In this document: piece by piece, positions 51,683 to 63,053 of the stretch
Position numbering within the stretch: position 1 is the first letter of the stretch
Layout: the number at the start of each line of letters is the position of its first letter
Assembly: GCF_024125445.1 (NCBI RefSeq)
Contig: NZ_JAMXWM010000006.1
Coordinates: 124,001-188,000, forward strand
Length of the DNA: 64,000 nt
From: Sporolactobacillus shoreicorticis
GTDB taxonomy: Bacteria; Bacillota; Bacilli; Bacillales; Sporolactobacillaceae
Direction of reading: 5' to 3'
Notes under the pieces: model-generated
Databases searched by the model: none
What the model saw: the letters and a program-made list of their open reading frames with translations, nothing else
Told to the model about the DNA's origin: nothing
Made by a program: the position numbers and the translations under genes

Positions 51683-53725
51683 TCACTTCCACCAATGAAA
51701 CAAACGATCGAGCAGGCTGCGCGGCTTTTTTTGCTTTTGTTCGGGTTTTGATTTCGGTCGACCGCAATAGGCGGTGGGCTCGGTTCCTTTTACAAAATAG
51801 GTCGTCCGTCCGGGGCAGCCTTTGCTGGCACGAAGTCCGCTTTTCGGATCAACGCTGACACGTACAACGCCTTTGGGCGGCTTAAAGGTATTCTTTGGTT
51901 TTCCTTCGAGTGCCGTTTCCATAAAATGGCTCCAGATCGTTTTCGCATAGCCTGTGTCCGGGTATGTGCTAATTGTTTCTCCCTGATCATAGCCGACCCA
52001 TACAGTGGCGACCAGATCCGGTGTAAATCCCGCCATCCAGCTGTCTGTAGACGTCGAACCGGTTTTTGCGGCTATTTTATGGGTCAACCATCCCGATACC
52101 TGGCTTCCGGTTACATGAGTGTAACCATTAAGGCGCCGATCGAAAATGCCGGTCATCATCTGAGACAGAACGAATGAGGTTTGCCGATTCAGTACTTGAT
52201 TTTTCGAGGGCTTAAATTCATAAAGGATATGTCCCTTGGCGTCGGTTACCTTCGTGATGAGCGCAGGCTTCACGCGTGCGCCCTGATTCGCAAATGTCGC
52301 ATAGCCACGCGCGAGTTCCAGGACACTGACCGGTTTTGAACCGAGCGCAAGTGATGGGATCGGCGCGAGTGCACTTGTAATGCCCGCCTGGTGAGCGGCA
52401 GCGACCAGCTTTTGCATGCCAATGGCTAAGTGGGTTTTAACGGCAAAGACATTGTCGGAAAGTGCAAGCGCTTGTTCCATTGTGATCGGCTTGTTGGCGT
52501 AATAACCGCCGAAATTATTGGGTGCGTAACTGGCGCGGCCATCGTCAAAAGTGAATGCTGTAGGCGTACTTTTTAAGCGCGTTGCAGGCGTAAAACCGTT
52601 GCGCAAGGCTGCATAATAGAGAAAAGGCTTGAATGCCGATCCAGGTGCACGTTTCGCATTCGTTGCCCGGTTATAAGGGCTGTTTTGATAGTCGCGTCCG
52701 CCAACCATTGCCACAACGCCTCCGGTTTTAGGGTCTAACGCGATGAGCGCCGTTTGAAGCTTCGATTTGTCTGGAATGGTGTGCTTCACCCAGAACTCGG
52801 CCGTCGCTTGTGTTTCGTTATCCAGTGTCGTGTAGACCTTGAGCCCTCCGGATGCCAGTTCCTTTCGGCTGAAGTGAAGCTGATCGGTCAGCTCATGACG
52901 TACCGCATCTTGAAAATAGGGAGCCTTCTCTGCTGTCTCTGTCTTTTTCCTATGTGCAAGCTGCAATGGAGACCGATAGGCAATTTCTGCCCGCTTTTTT
53001 GTCAAGTATCCGGCCTTTACCATGGCATTCAAGACGACTTTCTGGCGGTTTTTCGCCTGATTGTAATTCAGAAACGGTGAATAAAGGCCGGGACCATTCG
53101 GAATACCTGCGAGCATACTCGATTCGGCAAGGGATAGATCCTGTGCGTTTTTATTGAAATAGATTTGCGCGGCAGCCTCAATTCCGTAAGCGCCGTGCCC
53201 ATAATAGATCGTATTTAAATACCCTTCCAAAATATCTTTTTTTGATTCATTCATTTCCAGACGAACTGTATAGAACATCTCGGAAAATTTACGCAGCCAT
53301 GTTTTCTCATTAGTCAAAAAGACATTCTTCGCATACTGCATCGTGATTGTGCTTGCCCCTTGTGCTTTACTGAGACTGCGCATATCGATGAAAATCGATT
53401 GAGCGATTCGCCGAATATCGAATCCGTGATGACGGAAAAAACGTCGGTCCTCAATGGCAAGTGTCGCCAGTTTGATTGATGGAGCCATCTTATCACTGTC
53501 AATCCATTCCTTGTTTGTCGTATCCCATTTTCCAATAAATTGTCCGCTATGGTCATAGAAAACGGCGGGACGTGCGGCAGGGATGTCCATCGGTCCGGCG
53601 ATTTTGGCAGATAGGAGCAGTCCGACGAAACCAATCAGCAGCAGCAAAGGGCAGAGCGCCGCGATTAAGAATGCCCATCGTGTAATCAAATGCTTTCTTT
53701 TTCGGATTCTCATGTCAAAATGCAT
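51683..53725 (-). CDS. pbpG: class A penicillin-binding protein (PbpG/YwhE-like)
   Basis: A 680-residue bifunctional peptidoglycan synthase with one N-terminal membrane anchor (residues 18-40). The glycosyltransferase domain has AIEDRRFFRHHGFDIRRIA near residue 92 and GASTITMQ near 124. The transpeptidase domain has SxxK in PGSAFKPF near 364, SDN near 421 and KTGS near 560. The C-terminus has a basic tail. YwhE (PbpG) of B. subtilis acts in spore cortex or germ-cell-wall synthesis. It lies in the same place as ywhE next to ywhD. AGGAGG precedes the start. Confidence 0.9.
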   Translation of the reverse strand: MHFDMRIRKRKHLITRWAFLIAALCPLLLLIGFVGLLLSAKIAGPMDIPAARPAVFYDHSGQFIGKWDTTNKEWIDSDKMAPSIKLATLAIEDRRFFRHHGFDIRRIAQSIFIDMRSLSKAQGASTITMQYAKNVFLTNEKTWLRKFSEMFYTVRLEMNESKKDILEGYLNTIYYGHGAYGIEAAAQIYFNKNAQDLSLAESSMLAGIPNGPGLYSPFLNYNQAKNRQKVVLNAMVKAGYLTKKRAEIAYRSPLQLAHRKKTETAEKAPYFQDAVRHELTDQLHFSRKELASGGLKVYTTLDNETQATAEFWVKHTIPDKSKLQTALIALDPKTGGVVAMVGGRDYQNSPYNRATNAKRAPGSAFKPFLYYAALRNGFTPATRLKSTPTAFTFDDGRASYAPNNFGGYYANKPITMEQALALSDNVFAVKTHLAIGMQKLVAAAHQAGITSALAPIPSLALGSKPVSVLELARGYATFANQGARVKPALITKVTDAKGHILYEFKPSKNQVLNRQTSFVLSQMMTGIFDRRLNGYTHVTGSQVSGWLTHKIAAKTGSTSTDSWMAGFTPDLVATVWVGYDQGETISTYPDTGYAKTIWSHFMETALEGKPKNTFKPPKGVVRVSVDPKSGLRASKGCPGRTTYFVKGTEPTAYCGRPKSKPEQKQKKPRSLLDRLFHWWK

Positions 53726-54158
53726 CGATCAGTACCTCCTCAATCCGAAAAAGCAGGCAGCTTGAGGCGCGTCGTGCGTGCTTTCAATTTTTAATAATCA
53801 TTATGGAAAAAACGACCGTATTCTAAACATTGAGAGTAAAAAGTGCGAATTAAAGTGTTAGTAAATTTGGCTATGCCAGGCCTCCGGCGCAGGTGCCGTT
53901 GCGACGTTCATGAATGACCTGAGTTCGGTCGCCTCAGGACATACTTCCGAACGATGCGCTGACGTCGATGTATGCAGGACATAGGCGTGCTCAACGAAAG
54001 TTCCTTCATTTGCCGTGCCACTTACAAAATTCCCTTAAATCCTTATATTTATTTATGTAAATGCAAGAAAAAAATAGAATCCTGGGAAAAATGGCGAGTT
54101 AACCTTGCTCACAGATAGTCAATCTTTTATAGTAGTATAAGTATGGAGATAGGCACTG
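53726..54158. other. 433-base gap; speE-speB absent
   Basis: No gene is seen. In B. subtilis the spermidine genes speE and speB lie between ywhE and ywiB, and they are missing here. Two divergent promoters should be within this gap. Segment 53880-54020 is more GC-rich than the rest and could be a decayed coding remnant. Confidence 0.5.
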
Positions 54159-54176
54159 ATGAAGGAAGGCGGCCAC

Positions 54177-54614
54177 ATGAAGACGCGCGATGCTGAAATC
54201 GTTTTTATAAGCCGAATGAATGATCCAGACGAATTGAAATGTCAGCAGCAAACGACGACAGTAGTTCAGGGGAAGGTTGGAGAAAGCGGATCCAGTCTTT
54301 ATCTTGTCTTCAGTGCCAAGATCGCCGACGTCGGTCAAGCCGACTATACCATCCGAGTCGGCGGCAACGAAGCGCTGATCTTGCGCAAAGGGGCGCTTCC
54401 GATGAGGCAGCCGCTTATGGTGGGACAAATCGTGGCGGGCACATACGACACGGCATACGGCCGTATGGAAACAAAGGCGGCTGCCGAAACGATTGATTCC
54501 ATCATTGATGCATCGGGCGATTCGGGATCAATACGAATTGTCTATGCATTGAGCATTCAAGGACAATCGGTTGGGAAAATGGTACTTGACTATCATTATA
54601 AGGTCAGCTTATAA
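54177..54614 (+). CDS. ywiB: DUF1934 beta-barrel protein (YwiB-like)
   Basis: A 145-residue protein of the DUF1934/calycin-like family. The strand-rich pattern YTIRVGGNEALILRKGALPMRQPLMVGQIVAGTYDTAYGRMETKAAAETI (residues 55-105) and the end IRIVYALSIQGQSVGKMVLDYHYKV fit YwiB. Function is unknown. ATG 54177 is preferred over 54159, since AAGGAAGGCGG lies between them. It directly precedes argS, as ywiB does in B. subtilis. Confidence 0.83.
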   Translation: MKTRDAEIVFISRMNDPDELKCQQQTTTVVQGKVGESGSSLYLVFSAKIADVGQADYTIRVGGNEALILRKGALPMRQPLMVGQIVAGTYDTAYGRMETKAAAETIDSIIDASGDSGSIRIVYALSIQGQSVGKMVLDYHYKVSL

Positions 54615-54703
54615 ACGCGAGGGCATTGAATTTTTTCGGCCCTGTACAGCTATAGAAAATAATGCAAGAGATGCACTAGATGCAACTTTGGAGGTTATCG
54701 AGA

Positions 54704-56374
54704 ATGACGATCGTGGAACAAGTCAAGAATCAATTAAAGCAAGAAATTATAGAAGCAGTGGTCAAGGCGAATCTTGCCACACAAGAGCAGGTACCGGAGG
54801 TTGTGCTTGAGGTGCCGAGAGACAAAGCGCACGGAGACTTCGCAACCAATATGGCGATGCAGCTGGCGAGAATCGCGAGAAAGGCACCGAGAAAGATTGC
54901 CGAAGAACTGATTGCAAGCTTCGATAAGAAAAAAGGGCATATCCGTACTATTGAAATTGCAGGGCCGGGTTTTATCAACTTCTTCCTTGATAATCAATAT
55001 CTGACGGATTTAATTCCGACAATTATCGAAGAAGGCGATGAATACGGTGCGTCCGATACCGGCGCCGGGAAGAAAATTCTTGTCGAATTTGTTTCTGCTA
55101 ATCCGACTGGAAGCCTGCATCTGGGACATGGTCGAGGCGCGGCGGTGGGCGATGCCTTATGCAAGCTGCTGAACAAGGCGGGATATAAAGCGGTACCTGA
55201 ATATTACATTAACGACGGCGGCAACCAAATCACGAATCTGGCGGTTTCGCTCGAGGCGCGGTATCTCCAGCAATTGGGGCAGAGCGCGGAAATTCCGCAA
55301 AACGGTTATCACGGTAAAGATATTATTGACCTGGCGAAGCGGCTCGTCGACGAATACGGTGATTCACTTTCGGCAAAACCGGAAGAAGAGCGTATACGTT
55401 TCTTCCGCAACTTCGGCGTTGAACATCTTATGAGCGGCATCAAAAAAGATCTGGCCGATTTCCGCGTCCATTTTGATCAATGGTTCTCCGAACGCTCTCT
55501 ATATGAGGGCAATAAAGTTGAAGCCGTACTCGATTATTTGAAAAACAAGGGTGAAACCTATGAGAAAGACGGCGCTTTGTGGCTGAAAACCACTAAATAC
55601 GGCGATGACAAGGACCGCGTGCTTGTTAAGTCGGACGGCAGCTACACTTATTTCACCCCGGATATTGCCTATCATAAAGACAAACTCGATCGTGGATTTG
55701 AACAGCTGATTGATGTACTTGGGGCAGATCATCACGGCTATGTGCCGCGCCTGAAGGCAGCCATTCAATCGCTTGGCTACAACCCCGATCAGCTGACCGT
55801 TCAGATCATTCAGCTTGTCAATTTATTTAAGGACGGGGAAAAGGTTAAAATGAGCAAGCGCACGGGCAAAGCGGTGACCATGCGTGAACTGATGGAGGAT
55901 GTCGGTGTCGATGCCGCGCGTTATTTCTTTGCTATGCGCAGCTCGGACAGTCATCTTGATTTTGACCTTGATCTGGCGATTTCGCATTCGAATGAAAATC
56001 CGGTCTACTATGTCCAGTATGCCTACGCGCGGATCACGAGTATGCTGAAACGTGCGGAAGATTTTGAACATGACAATGTTGCGGAGCTTGACTTGAATCT
56101 GCTTTCAGGCGAAAAAGAAATCGATCTGTTGAAGAAACTTGGCGATTTTCCTGCAGTTGTTGCAGATAGCGCGCAAAAATTATCAATTCAGCACATTCCG
56201 GCTTACTTGTTTGAGCTTGCTTCCTATCTGCACAGCTTTTACAATGCCGAGAAGGTGCTCGATGATCATAATGTGCCGCTCAGCAAGGCCAGAGTAGCTT
56301 TGATGAAGGCTGTTCGCACGACACTGAAGAACGGAATGGAATTGATCGGTGTCAATGCTCCGGAAAAAATGTAA
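54704..56374 (+). CDS. argS: arginyl-tRNA synthetase
   Basis: A 556-residue class I synthetase that charges tRNA-Arg. The HIGH motif is [19 protein letters not shown] near residues 127-145, and a KMSK-type motif is present as [13 protein letters not shown] near 377-389. The N-terminal Add-1 domain and the C-terminal helical anticodon domain (from about 440) are complete. ATG 54704 follows TTGGAGG at 54687-54693. Length equals that of B. subtilis ArgS. It is followed by a strong terminator. No T-box is seen upstream. Confidence 0.96.
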   Translation: MTIVEQVKNQLKQEIIEAVVKANLATQEQVPEVVLEVPRDKAHGDFATNMAMQLARIARKAPRKIAEELIASFDKKKGHIRTIEIAGPGFINFFLDNQYLTDLIPTIIEEGDEYGASDTGAGKKILVEFVSANPTGSLHLGHGRGAAVGDALCKLLNKAGYKAVPEYYINDGGNQITNLAVSLEARYLQQLGQSAEIPQNGYHGKDIIDLAKRLVDEYGDSLSAKPEEERIRFFRNFGVEHLMSGIKKDLADFRVHFDQWFSERSLYEGNKVEAVLDYLKNKGETYEKDGALWLKTTKYGDDKDRVLVKSDGSYTYFTPDIAYHKDKLDRGFEQLIDVLGADHHGYVPRLKAAIQSLGYNPDQLTVQIIQLVNLFKDGEKVKMSKRTGKAVTMRELMEDVGVDAARYFFAMRSSDSHLDFDLDLAISHSNENPVYYVQYAYARITSMLKRAEDFEHDNVAELDLNLLSGEKEIDLLKKLGDFPAVVADSAQKLSIQHIPAYLFELASYLHSFYNAEKVLDDHNVPLSKARVALMKAVRTTLKNGMELIGVNAPEKM

Positions 56375-56397
56375 ATGTAATCGTGGAAAAGAGAAAG

Positions 56398-56431
56398 CAG
56401 CTCCCCGTTTTTTGATCGGGGAGCTGTTTTT
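56398..56431. terminator. bidirectional terminator after argS
   Basis: CAGCTCCCCG at 56398-56407 pairs with CGGGGAGCTG at 56417-56426 and is followed by TTTTT. It also serves the convergent cardiolipin synthase gene. Confidence 0.9.
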
Positions 56432-56442
56432 GAGAACGAAGC

Positions 56443-57657
56443 TTATAAAAAGAAGCTGAACCAGCCGCTGCAACGTGAAGACAGCTTGGCGAATGGAGAA
56501 CGTTTTCTGATTTGCTGAAGCGTAACGGCCACCGACTTATCTTTGATTTCTTTTTCGAGATTATGGAGCGCTTGATGGACGAGACCGGGATCGGTCGTAA
56601 ATCCGGAAAACTCACTGTTCCAGAAAAGACTTCTCTGATCAAAATTGGCGGTACCCAGATAGCAGCGATTACGATCAATGACAAAAAGCTTTGAATGGTA
56701 GAAGCCTTGATAAAAATGGAAAAGCTTAGCCCCTCTTTTAACAAGCGGTTCAAGGTATAGAAATGAGGCCGGCTGAACGAGCGGATGGTCTTTTTTCTGC
56801 GGTAATAAGATTGTTACAGCAACGCCGCTTCTCATCCGATCAAGAAGCACATTGAGCAATCTCTTGCTTGGCACAAAATACGGAGAAGCAATATATATAG
56901 ATGTACGGGCACTGCTCAGTTCTTTAGCAAAATAATCTTCAAGCTGCTTGCCGTCCGTCCCGATTAAAGCCAGGGGACTCGGCCCTTTTGTGACGTTTGG
57001 AAAATAAATATCCTTGTTCGGAAGGTCGGTCTTTGATGCTCTTTGCCAGTCTTCAATAAACAGGCGCTGAAGTACAGGGACGCTTTCACCCTCGATTTTC
57101 AGGTGATTATCATGCCATGGGCCCATTTTTGAATTACGTCCGATATAATCGCGACTGACATTGAATCCGCCGAAATAACCGAACTTTCCATCGATGATCA
57201 TCAATTTTCGGTGATTGCGACGGTTCAGGAAGTAAAAGGTGAAAGGAAACATCGGTTTTTCTGAGAAGGCAAGCTGCACACCCGAATGAACAAGCTCGGC
57301 TCTTTTTTTTCGTAGCGCGAAGCTGCTCAATGCGTCAACAAGCAGCCGCACCTCGACTCCTTCTTCAGCCTTCTTTTTTAGAAGTTCAAGCCATTCGCTG
57401 CCTACTTCATCAGCAACAAAAATGAAAAAGGAGAGGTGGATGTGGTGCCGGGCACTTTCAATCGTTTGCTTCATTTCTTTAAAGAGTTCATGACCATTCG
57501 TGAAATAGCGGAACCGATTGAAGCCTGTCACTGCTTTTCGCGCATGGATCAACGGCCTTTTTACTTTTAATCCTATGCGTATATCAAGCCAAATGGCGGC
57601 AGAAATGAGAACAACAAGCACAAGAATGATGATAAGCAGTGCCAATAAAAAATGCAT
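56443..57657 (-). CDS. cardiolipin synthase-type phospholipase D protein (YwiE-like)
   Basis: A 404-residue membrane protein with one N-terminal helix (residues 3-24) and two PLD domains. Both HKD motifs are complete: NHRKLMIIDGKFGYFGGFN near residues 171-189 and YHSKLFVIDRNRCYLGTANFD near 327-347. Such enzymes condense two phosphatidylglycerols to cardiolipin. ATG 57657 follows CGGAGG with 7 bases of spacing. YwiE sits at the same place in B. subtilis, between argS and rpoE. Confidence 0.9.
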   Translation of the reverse strand: MHFLLALLIIILVLVVLISAAIWLDIRIGLKVKRPLIHARKAVTGFNRFRYFTNGHELFKEMKQTIESARHHIHLSFFIFVADEVGSEWLELLKKKAEEGVEVRLLVDALSSFALRKKRAELVHSGVQLAFSEKPMFPFTFYFLNRRNHRKLMIIDGKFGYFGGFNVSRDYIGRNSKMGPWHDNHLKIEGESVPVLQRLFIEDWQRASKTDLPNKDIYFPNVTKGPSPLALIGTDGKQLEDYFAKELSSARTSIYIASPYFVPSKRLLNVLLDRMRSGVAVTILLPQKKDHPLVQPASFLYLEPLVKRGAKLFHFYQGFYHSKLFVIDRNRCYLGTANFDQRSLFWNSEFSGFTTDPGLVHQALHNLEKEIKDKSVAVTLQQIRKRSPFAKLSSRCSGWFSFFL

Positions 57658-57985
57658 GCAGGATCCTCCGATCACATGAGACGCGTTTTGGGCGTCGGTC
57701 TTAACTATAATATATCCCAAATTTGCCGATGTATCGGATGTTTTCTCTATTTCAATCGCAAAGGGACTAAAAATGGAGAATACGCGATGAATTTTATGCC
57801 CAGACTTGATTTTAATTGGGGAACAGATTATTGTATTTATTGTATAACCTTACAATGAGTCTCATGTGCGTTTTGTTAAAATGCCTCACCAAATAGATCT
57901 TTTTGGAAAAAGATTTGCGGAATCTTTTTAAGCATGCAGATGTTGTGTTATTGACGAGTATTGATATAAGGAAAGGATGTTTCCA

Positions 57986-58435
57986 TTGACAGAACACGTG
58001 GTTGAAAAATCGAAGGTTGATCAGTTCTATAATATATTGGCGCAAGCAAAAGAACCGAAGACTTTCTATGAACTGACCGATTTGGTTTATAAAAAAGGTG
58101 AGATTGAGGCGGACGGCGGCGAATCCTTAGCACGTCTCTACACAACGCTGATTCTTGACGGACGTTTTCTGAGCGTCGGGCACAATCTTTGGGCGCTTCG
58201 CAATTGGTATCCCTTGGAACAGCGTGAAGACGATATCGCGAAAACCCTTGGCGACAGCCATCATGAAAAGCATAAGGTCGCCGAGGACGGCTTTGACGAT
58301 TATAACGATGAAGATGATGACGATGATTTGGATATTGATGAGACAGATGATGATTCCAGTGATGACGACGACTATGAAGATGATGATGTAAAACGCATTA
58401 GGAAGAATGCGGTTATTGACGACGATGATGAATAA
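57986..58435 (+). CDS. rpoE: RNA polymerase delta subunit
   Basis: A 149-residue RpoE. The N-terminal HARE-HTH domain (residues 1-80) has FYELTDLVYKKGEIEADGGESLARLYTTLILDGRFLSVGHNLWALRNWYP. The C-terminal 60 residues are almost only Asp and Glu with a late basic patch KRIRKNAV. The delta subunit helps RNA polymerase recycle and tunes sensitivity to initiating NTPs. TTG 57986 is preferred because the site AAGGAAAGG ends at 57976; an in-frame ATG at 57977 directly abuts it. rpoE is followed by pyrG, as in other Bacilli. Confidence 0.93.
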   Translation: MTEHVVEKSKVDQFYNILAQAKEPKTFYELTDLVYKKGEIEADGGESLARLYTTLILDGRFLSVGHNLWALRNWYPLEQREDDIAKTLGDSHHEKHKVAEDGFDDYNDEDDDDDLDIDETDDDSSDDDDYEDDDVKRIRKNAVIDDDDE

Positions 58436-58489
58436 TTGACCGCTTTTTTACAGTGCACAACGCAGGCCATTTTTTCCTGTAACATGCTC

Positions 58490-58598
58490 TTGATTCAACT
58501 GATTAAGTTTGTTAGAATTGCAAAGGGCGACAAATAGAATCGAATTTTAAAGCAAAAGCAAGCCCTCCGAAAGGGGAGCGTATCGCTTTTGCTTTTTT
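58490..58598 (+). promoter_or_regulatory. pyrG promoter and CTP-sensing attenuator leader
   Basis: TTGATT (58490-58495) and TAGAAT (58513-58518) are 17 bases apart, and the start at 58525 reads GGGC, as in B. subtilis pyrG. A terminator follows: AAAGCAAAAGC (58549-58559) pairs with GCTTTTGCTTT (58585-58595), inner part CCCTCC against GGGGAG, then T-run. In B. subtilis low CTP leads to addition of extra G residues at the 5' end, which then pair with the C-rich 5' arm of the terminator and allow readthrough. The same parts are all present. Confidence 0.82.
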
Positions 58599-58651
58599 AC
58601 AAAAAAAGGCAAGAAAAACCGGTCGAAAATGGTCGAATGTGATCGTAATGA

Positions 58652-60343
<1,692 letters not shown>

Positions 60344-60347
60344 TAGT

Positions 60348-60378
60348 GGCTGCCCTGTTTTTCATGGGCAGCCTTTTT
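60348..60378 (+). terminator. pyrG terminator
   Basis: GGCTGCCC at 60348-60355 pairs with GGGCAGCC at 60366-60373, followed by TTTTT. Confidence 0.9.
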
Positions 60379-60530
60379 ATACGATAAGCACAAATAAGAT
60401 TGTACCTTAATCAGGGGCCTGGCCAGCTTCAGGACCTAGCCTCGCCAAGTTTTTTTTTACACAAATGAGTCAAAAAGTTAATTGAGCCTTTTCTCAATGA
60501 AAACGAAACAAATCAAGGATAATTAAAAGA

Positions 60531-60557
60531 AGGAAAAAGTTGGTTCATAAAGAAATG
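60531..60557 (+). promoter_or_regulatory. possible sigma-H promoter of spo0F
   Basis: AGGAAAA (60531-60537) and AGAAATG (60551-60557) with 13 bases between recall the sigma-H pattern AGGAWWW...RnnGAAT. The -10 match is partial and the spacer is at the long end. In B. subtilis spo0F has a sigma-H promoter. Confidence 0.35.
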
Positions 60558-60604
60558 ATATATAACGGTTGTCATGAAATGAATCAATGGAAGAGGGCAT
60601 TGTA

Positions 60605-61015
60605 ATGAATAAACAGAACGCCGTATACGCTTCAAAAGATGTAAATGAGATTATGGTTGTTGATGACCAGCCGGGCATTCGAATGCTCCTGCAGGAAGTA
60701 TTTAAGCAAACGGACTATCAAATTGTGACCGCGGCGAATGGCGAACAGGCACTGGAACTTTTGAAAAAAGAGGATGTACGACTGGTTTTGCTGGACATGA
60801 AGATTCCGAAAATGAACGGGTTGGAAATTTTGCACAAAATAAAGGAAATAAAACCGGGAATAAAAGTGATTATAATGACAGCCTATGGTGAAAATGCGAT
60901 GGTTCAAGAGGCATTGCAGAGTGGGGCGGTTGCTCATTTTACAAAGCCGTTTGATCTGCATGAACTCATCTCAGCAGTTGAAAAAGAGTGCCCGAAAAAC
61001 AGTTCCGGAGTCTGA
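60605..61015 (+). CDS. spo0F: sporulation phosphorelay response regulator Spo0F
   Basis: A 136-residue single-domain receiver. The acidic pair is in IMVVDDQPG (Asp20, Asp21), the phosphoacceptor is Asp64 in LVLLDMKIPKMNG, the switch threonine is in IIMTAYGE, and the invariant lysine is in FTKPFDL. With no output domain it acts as the phosphate carrier between the sporulation kinases and Spo0B. It has about 12 more N-terminal residues than B. subtilis Spo0F. ATG 60605 follows AGAGGG; an in-frame ATG at 60587 precedes that site. fbaA and the transaldolase gene, next in B. subtilis, are missing. Confidence 0.92.
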   Translation: MNKQNAVYASKDVNEIMVVDDQPGIRMLLQEVFKQTDYQIVTAANGEQALELLKKEDVRLVLLDMKIPKMNGLEILHKIKEIKPGIKVIIMTAYGENAMVQEALQSGAVAHFTKPFDLHELISAVEKECPKNSSGV

Positions 61016-61065
61016 ATCGGGCAATCTTTAAGACAAATCAATACACAGACATAAACGATTGGTTA

Positions 61066-61074
61066 TGCTATAAT
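61066..61074 (+). promoter_or_regulatory. extended -10 promoter upstream of murA
   Basis: TGCTATAAT at 61066-61074 is a perfect TGn-extended -10 element. No good -35 is seen at 16-18 bases. It would give a leader of about 170 bases before murA. Confidence 0.55.
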
Positions 61075-61252
61075 GCTAACAGAATCGTTTGTCTCGAACG
61101 GATCTTCATCATTGTTCACCTTATTTTTGTTAAAAGAAAGATCATTTCTTTCATTTTGTACATATAATGATTTTGTCCGTTTGTTTTCACGCATTAGTTT
61201 CCAACAGGCGCTTTTTCTAAATGATGTAAAAGGAAAAGGAAGTATTCTGACC

Positions 61253-62548
61253 ATGGATAAATTACTTATTGAAGGCGGCACACGTTTAAATGGCACCGTT
61301 CAAATAAGCGGTGCAAAAAATAGTGCTGTTGCATTGATTCCGGCCACCATCCTTGCTGATTCACCGGTCACGATTGACCAGCTTCCCGATATTTCTGATG
61401 TGCGCACGCTATGTAAGCTATTGCGTGAGATCGGCGGAACGGTATCGTTTAAAGACCATACGTTTGTTGTTGATCCGAGAAAGATGGTGGACATGCCGTT
61501 GCCGAACGGTCCAGTAAAACGATTACGTGCCTCCTACTATCTGATGGGGGCAATGCTCGGCAGATTCCACAAAGCGGTGATTGGGCTTCCTGGCGGATGC
61601 AATTTGGGTCCACGTCCAATTGACCAGCATATTAAAGGATTTGAAGCGCTTGGTGCGAAAGTGACAAACGAGCGCGGCGCGATTTATTTGCGCGCGGAAT
61701 CTTTGCATGGCGCACGTATTTATCTTGATGTTGTCAGTGTCGGTGCAACGATCAATATTATGCTGGCCGCGGTTAAGGCTGAAGGACAGACCATTATTGA
61801 GAATGCGGCAAAAGAACCGGAAATTATTGATGTGGCGACACTTCTGACCAGCATGGGTGCAAAAATAAAGGGTGCGGGTACGGATGTCATTCGTGTTGAA
61901 GGTGTGCAGGAATTGCATGGGTGCAGGCACATGATCATTCCGGATCGTATTGAGGCAGGCACATTCATGATTATCGGTGCCGCAGGGGCCGATCATTTGT
62001 TGATTGATAATGTGATCCCTCAGCATGTCGAGTCACTCACGGCGAAACTGAGAGAAATGGGGGTTGATGTTCAGGTAGGCGAGGATCAGATTCTGGTTTC
62101 AAAGAGCGGGCGCCTGCTGAAGAATGCAGATGTCAAGACACTGGTCTATCCCGGCTTTCCGACGGATCTGCAGCAACCGCTGACCAGTCTGATGACTCAG
62201 GCGGCAGGTACCAGTATTATAACGGATACTATCTATGGAGCTCGTTTCAAACACATCGATGAATTACGGCGGATGGGTGCCAATGTTAAGGTTGAAGGAC
62301 GCTCAGCCATTTTGAGTGGTCCATCAGATCTGGAGGGTGCAAAGGTACGTGCTACCGATTTAAGAGCAGGCGCGTCTCTGGTTATTGCCGGATTAATGGC
62401 AAAGGGAATTACAGAAATTGTCGATGTGGAGCATATTGATCGGGGTTATGATCATATCGTGGAGAAATTGCGGAGCATTGGTGCGGCTATTTGGCGGGAA
62501 CCTCTGCTTGATGATGAGGCAAGAGAACGTCTTAAGGAACAAGAATAG
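61253..62548 (+). CDS. murA: UDP-N-acetylglucosamine 1-carboxyvinyltransferase (MurAB type)
   Basis: A 431-residue EPSP synthase-fold enzyme that adds enolpyruvate to UDP-GlcNAc, the first committed step of peptidoglycan synthesis and the fosfomycin target. It starts with [23 protein letters not shown], and the catalytic cysteine lies in [24 protein letters not shown] near residue 116. [15 protein letters not shown] near 302 is the substrate loop. ATG 61253 follows AGGAAAAGGAAG; 60 further codons upstream are open but have no family homology. Position before rho marks it as the murAB (murZ) paralogue. Confidence 0.94.
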   Translation: MDKLLIEGGTRLNGTVQISGAKNSAVALIPATILADSPVTIDQLPDISDVRTLCKLLREIGGTVSFKDHTFVVDPRKMVDMPLPNGPVKRLRASYYLMGAMLGRFHKAVIGLPGGCNLGPRPIDQHIKGFEALGAKVTNERGAIYLRAESLHGARIYLDVVSVGATINIMLAAVKAEGQTIIENAAKEPEIIDVATLLTSMGAKIKGAGTDVIRVEGVQELHGCRHMIIPDRIEAGTFMIIGAAGADHLLIDNVIPQHVESLTAKLREMGVDVQVGEDQILVSKSGRLLKNADVKTLVYPGFPTDLQQPLTSLMTQAAGTSIITDTIYGARFKHIDELRRMGANVKVEGRSAILSGPSDLEGAKVRATDLRAGASLVIAGLMAKGITEIVDVEHIDRGYDHIVEKLRSIGAAIWREPLLDDEARERLKEQE

Positions 62549-62559
62549 CGATGAACAAA

Positions 62560-62610
62560 GAATCCGCGCAAGGAGAATCTTATGCGTTTGCATGCGGATT
62601 CCTTTTTTTT
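62560..62610 (+). terminator. murA terminator
   Basis: GAATCCGC at 62560-62567 pairs with GCGGATTC at 62594-62601 around a long loop that can fold further, followed by a C and eight T residues. Confidence 0.8.
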
Positions 62611-63053
62611 CAATAAGGAACGAAACCCGTTTTACACAATACCAACAGTAAGAAAAATCAACATTCTGTCCAATGACAAAGATTTGAATCACTCATGTTT
62701 TTCATCAGCCCCTTTTGAAATAGATGACTAATGGTTGATAAAAAGGGTATAATGTGATAATAATGAGATAGATTGTTTTTGAAAATATTTATAATGATAA
62801 TAAAAAAATATTGTTTCCAGTTTTTTTGAAAAATTACACAATTTAAGAAAACTGTGCTATTGTTCGTGAAGGATTGAAATCGCTCAGCTGCTGTATCAGG
62901 CTGTTTCAACTAAATTCCTCCCCTCCTCCAGATGCACAGTTCTGTGCAATTTCCGGATTAATCTTTTTTTAAGAAAGATCATTTATGATTAACGTAAGAT
63001 TGAGCTCTGCGTTTGATATAGTGAGGATAAATTTTAAAAAGCGTGGTGTGAGA
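62611..63053. other. 443-base gap; rho leader region
   Basis: No gene is seen, and glpX, present here in B. subtilis, is missing. A possible promoter is TTACAC (62834-62839), 18 bases, TATTGT (62858-62863) with a TGn extension. Downstream lies a C/T-rich, G-poor stretch with TTCCTCCCCTCCTCC at about 62916-62930 and a GCACAG-TT-CTGTGC hairpin (62934-62947). The C-rich tract is a possible Rho-loading site. Confidence 0.45.
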
